From NCBI GenBank assembly GCA_041654915.1, contig JBAZCO010000100.1:1-6032 (forward strand): DNA of 6,032 bases. The letters are read 5' to 3'. The DNA is from JBAZCO01 sp041654915 (GTDB taxonomy: Bacteria; Bacillota; Clostridia; Christensenellales; DTU072). Below are positions 4,571-6,032 of the stretch, piece after piece. The position numbers were made by a program, and so were the translations under genes. How positions within the stretch are numbered: position 1 is the stretch's first letter; the number at the start of each line of letters is the position of its first letter. Below the pieces are notes generated by a model, which was not told the origin of the DNA, ran no database searches, and saw only the letters and a program-made list of their open reading frames with translations.

Positions 4571-5983
4571 TTAGTTAGACGGTATCACCAACTCCAACTC
4601 ATCCTCGGCAGTAAACAGCCCAAGCAATATCGGCTTTTTGCTGTCGCCGTCCCTATCTTTTACGGTATCACGGTTGATATAATATACATTATCTTTCATT
4701 TTAGAATTAAAGAAATATATCATATTACCTACCTTATCCAATGACAGCCAATCCGCTTTATAGGTATTGCCCATAACTTCGGAGGCACTCTTTAGGCTAA
4801 TTTCAAAATCTTCGCCCTTTAGCACATCCATTCTATAAAGAATAGAGGATGAAATAAAGTAAACTGTAACTTTCTCCTGGGAAATCACCACATCAAATAT
4901 GGTGGGCGCAGCCGACTGCTCAATTAGATTTTTTTCTAACCATCTGCCGTCCTCTTGAACAGTAAGAAGTACCACATTGTTCCCCGAAAGGGCAATGACT
5001 TTTTCTTGATTTAGGAAAGTAAGGCTAGAAAATGTTTTCGCCCAGCCATAACGCACTTCTTGGGTGCGGTCAAAGCCCAAGCTGCTAGTAAAATCATAAG
5101 AATATGTGCCTTGCGACATTTGTGAGCCGCCGTCCGTCTTATCGTATACCAACCTTAGCCCGTCACCCATATATTGGGATGCGACTAATGTTAGCGTATA
5201 TCCGCCTGCATGCTCCAATGAGTCGCCATAGGAGTTTTTGTTACCCTCTATTACCTTTTTTGCCTCGCCGCCTGCACGGTAAGCCCATATCACATTATTG
5301 GTTTTGGACTTATCCTCGTCTGCTTTGGTATAAAATACCGCATCAACAAAACTGTTTGAGTTGTTCTTATACTCTGTCATATGATGAGCGGCAACCTCGT
5401 CGGTAACAAGTTTATCGTCAAACTTCTTGCTGTTTAAATCAATTTCGTGCAGCTCACTTTCAGAATTAACATAGAGCAAATACCCGTCCACCACTTTGTA
5501 TATTGGAGTATAATCTTTAAACTTTGCAACAGTTTGGGTATCCGTACCGTCCAACTTGGTACGCATAATGTGCATTTCGTTGATTTTGGGTTCACCCCTC
5601 GAGTTTTTCTCGATTGACGGTGTGCTGTAATAAATATAATCTTTTACAACATACAACCCCGATGTGCTAACGGTATTATACACATTTTTAGCTACGACAA
5701 TCATATTGGTTGAGTCTTGAGGGATACCATCTGCATCAAGTTCCACCCGTGCAATTGCGCCCTTGTAAACTTCGCCAAAAACATTATTTACTTCGTTGCC
5801 GGCATAGCCATTAATATAATATAGATATTTTCCCACTCTTACCGCAAGCCCGCCGTTGGAAGTAACGGTTAAATCGGAAAAGTCTGTGGGTATAGGTTGG
5901 GTTTTGTAGGACTCGGTACAACCGGCAAGCACTGCCATTGCAAGGAGAGCCGCAACTATTATTATGAAAACTTTTTTATTCAT
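4571..5983 (-). CDS. Lipoprotein with beta-propeller-like repeats (DUF5050-like)
   Basis: This is a 470-residue exported lipoprotein. Residues 1-21 are a lipoprotein signal (MNKK, hydrophobic core, lipobox L19-A-G-C22), so Cys22 should be lipidated and the protein tethered to the outer face of the membrane. The mature part shows repeated '[YI]-[IL]-[YL]-Y' strand motifs often followed by polar turns: 'KYLYYING' (52-59), 'DYIYYSTPS' (115-123), 'IMRTKLDGTDTQTVAKF' (139-155), 'GYLLYVN' (167-173), 'AVFYTKADED' (215-224), 'VTVYFISSSILYRMD' (372-386) and 'NMIYFFNSK' (420-428). Such 'YIYY / I-x-R-x-x-x-D-G-T' units are typical of DUF5050 and related propeller sensors in Clostridia. The function is unknown; ligand or cell-wall sensing is a guess, and solute binding looks less likely. 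The start is supported by GGAG (5992-5989) five bases upstream. The gene runs convergent to the spo0A-like gene and shares its terminator. It is complete, with stop TAA at 4573-4571. Confidence 0.85.
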   Translation of the reverse strand: MNKKVFIIIVAALLAMAVLAGCTESYKTQPIPTDFSDLTVTSNGGLAVRVGKYLYYINGYAGNEVNNVFGEVYKGAIARVELDADGIPQDSTNMIVVAKNVYNTVSTSGLYVVKDYIYYSTPSIEKNSRGEPKINEMHIMRTKLDGTDTQTVAKFKDYTPIYKVVDGYLLYVNSESELHEIDLNSKKFDDKLVTDEVAAHHMTEYKNNSNSFVDAVFYTKADEDKSKTNNVIWAYRAGGEAKKVIEGNKNSYGDSLEHAGGYTLTLVASQYMGDGLRLVYDKTDGGSQMSQGTYSYDFTSSLGFDRTQEVRYGWAKTFSSLTFLNQEKVIALSGNNVVLLTVQEDGRWLEKNLIEQSAAPTIFDVVISQEKVTVYFISSSILYRMDVLKGEDFEISLKSASEVMGNTYKADWLSLDKVGNMIYFFNSKMKDNVYYINRDTVKDRDGDSKKPILLGLFTAEDELELVIPSN

Positions 5984-5988
5984 ATTCG

Positions 5989-6015
5989 CTCCAAAATGTA
6001 TTACTTATCATTATA
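5989..6015 (-). promoter_or_regulatory. Shine-Dalgarno and -10 element of the lipoprotein gene
   Basis: On the minus strand a perfect TATAAT (6015-6010) lies 26 bases before GGAG (5992-5989). The matching -35 would fall just past the right edge at usual spacing, so the promoter is only half visible. The leader would be about 20 bases. Confidence 0.5.
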
Positions 6016-6032
6016 AAGATAAATATTATTAT

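Noticed and set aside
5104..5406. Plus-strand 100-codon open frame within the lipoprotein gene
   Set aside because: Antisense shadow of a complete lipoprotein gene that has a lipobox and ribosome site.

Overview
The window looks like chromosome of a low-to-moderate GC Bacillota (Clostridia-like) bacterium. The reasons are a protein with an unmistakable Spo0A DNA-binding domain, G-rich Shine-Dalgarno sites, sigma-A type promoters, rho-independent terminators and a Gram-positive style lipoprotein. There are four protein genes and no tRNA, rRNA, CRISPR array or mobile element. I cannot place it below class level from sequence alone.

Layout. Positions 1-2574 (minus) hold the N-terminal 858 codons of a large secreted protein. 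It has a signal peptide followed by roughly seven Ig-like beta-sandwich modules, and its end lies off the left edge. Its leader (2575-2665) has a promoter whose -35/-10 spacer is mostly an (AT)7 tract. A rho-independent terminator (2771-2808) ends the next minus-strand gene, 2860-3333, which encodes a 157-residue protein with two zinc ribbons and a very acidic tail. A 379-base divergent intergenic region (3334-3712) carries a promoter for each flanking gene. It also carries three near-consensus Spo0A boxes, an 11-bp inverted repeat in the leader and other repeats. Gene 3713-4468 (plus) is a Spo0A-family regulator. A bidirectional terminator (4511-4545) separates it from a convergent 470-residue lipoprotein gene (4571-5983, minus) that resembles DUF5050-type beta-propellers. 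That gene's ribosome binding site and -10 element lie at the right edge.

The most interesting gene is the Spo0A homologue. The DNA-binding half is nearly textbook, but the receiver half has lost the catalytic residues: the acidic pair reads Ser-Thr, the phospho-acceptor Asp is Glu, and the conserved Lys is Ser. This suggests a Spo0A-type regulator that does not depend on the phosphorelay, possibly with a built-in phosphomimetic. It probably controls its own transcription through the three 0A-like boxes. It is not preceded by spoIVB, the usual neighbour, but sits among two envelope-protein genes and a small acidic zinc-ribbon gene. Whether it regulates these neighbours cannot be decided here.
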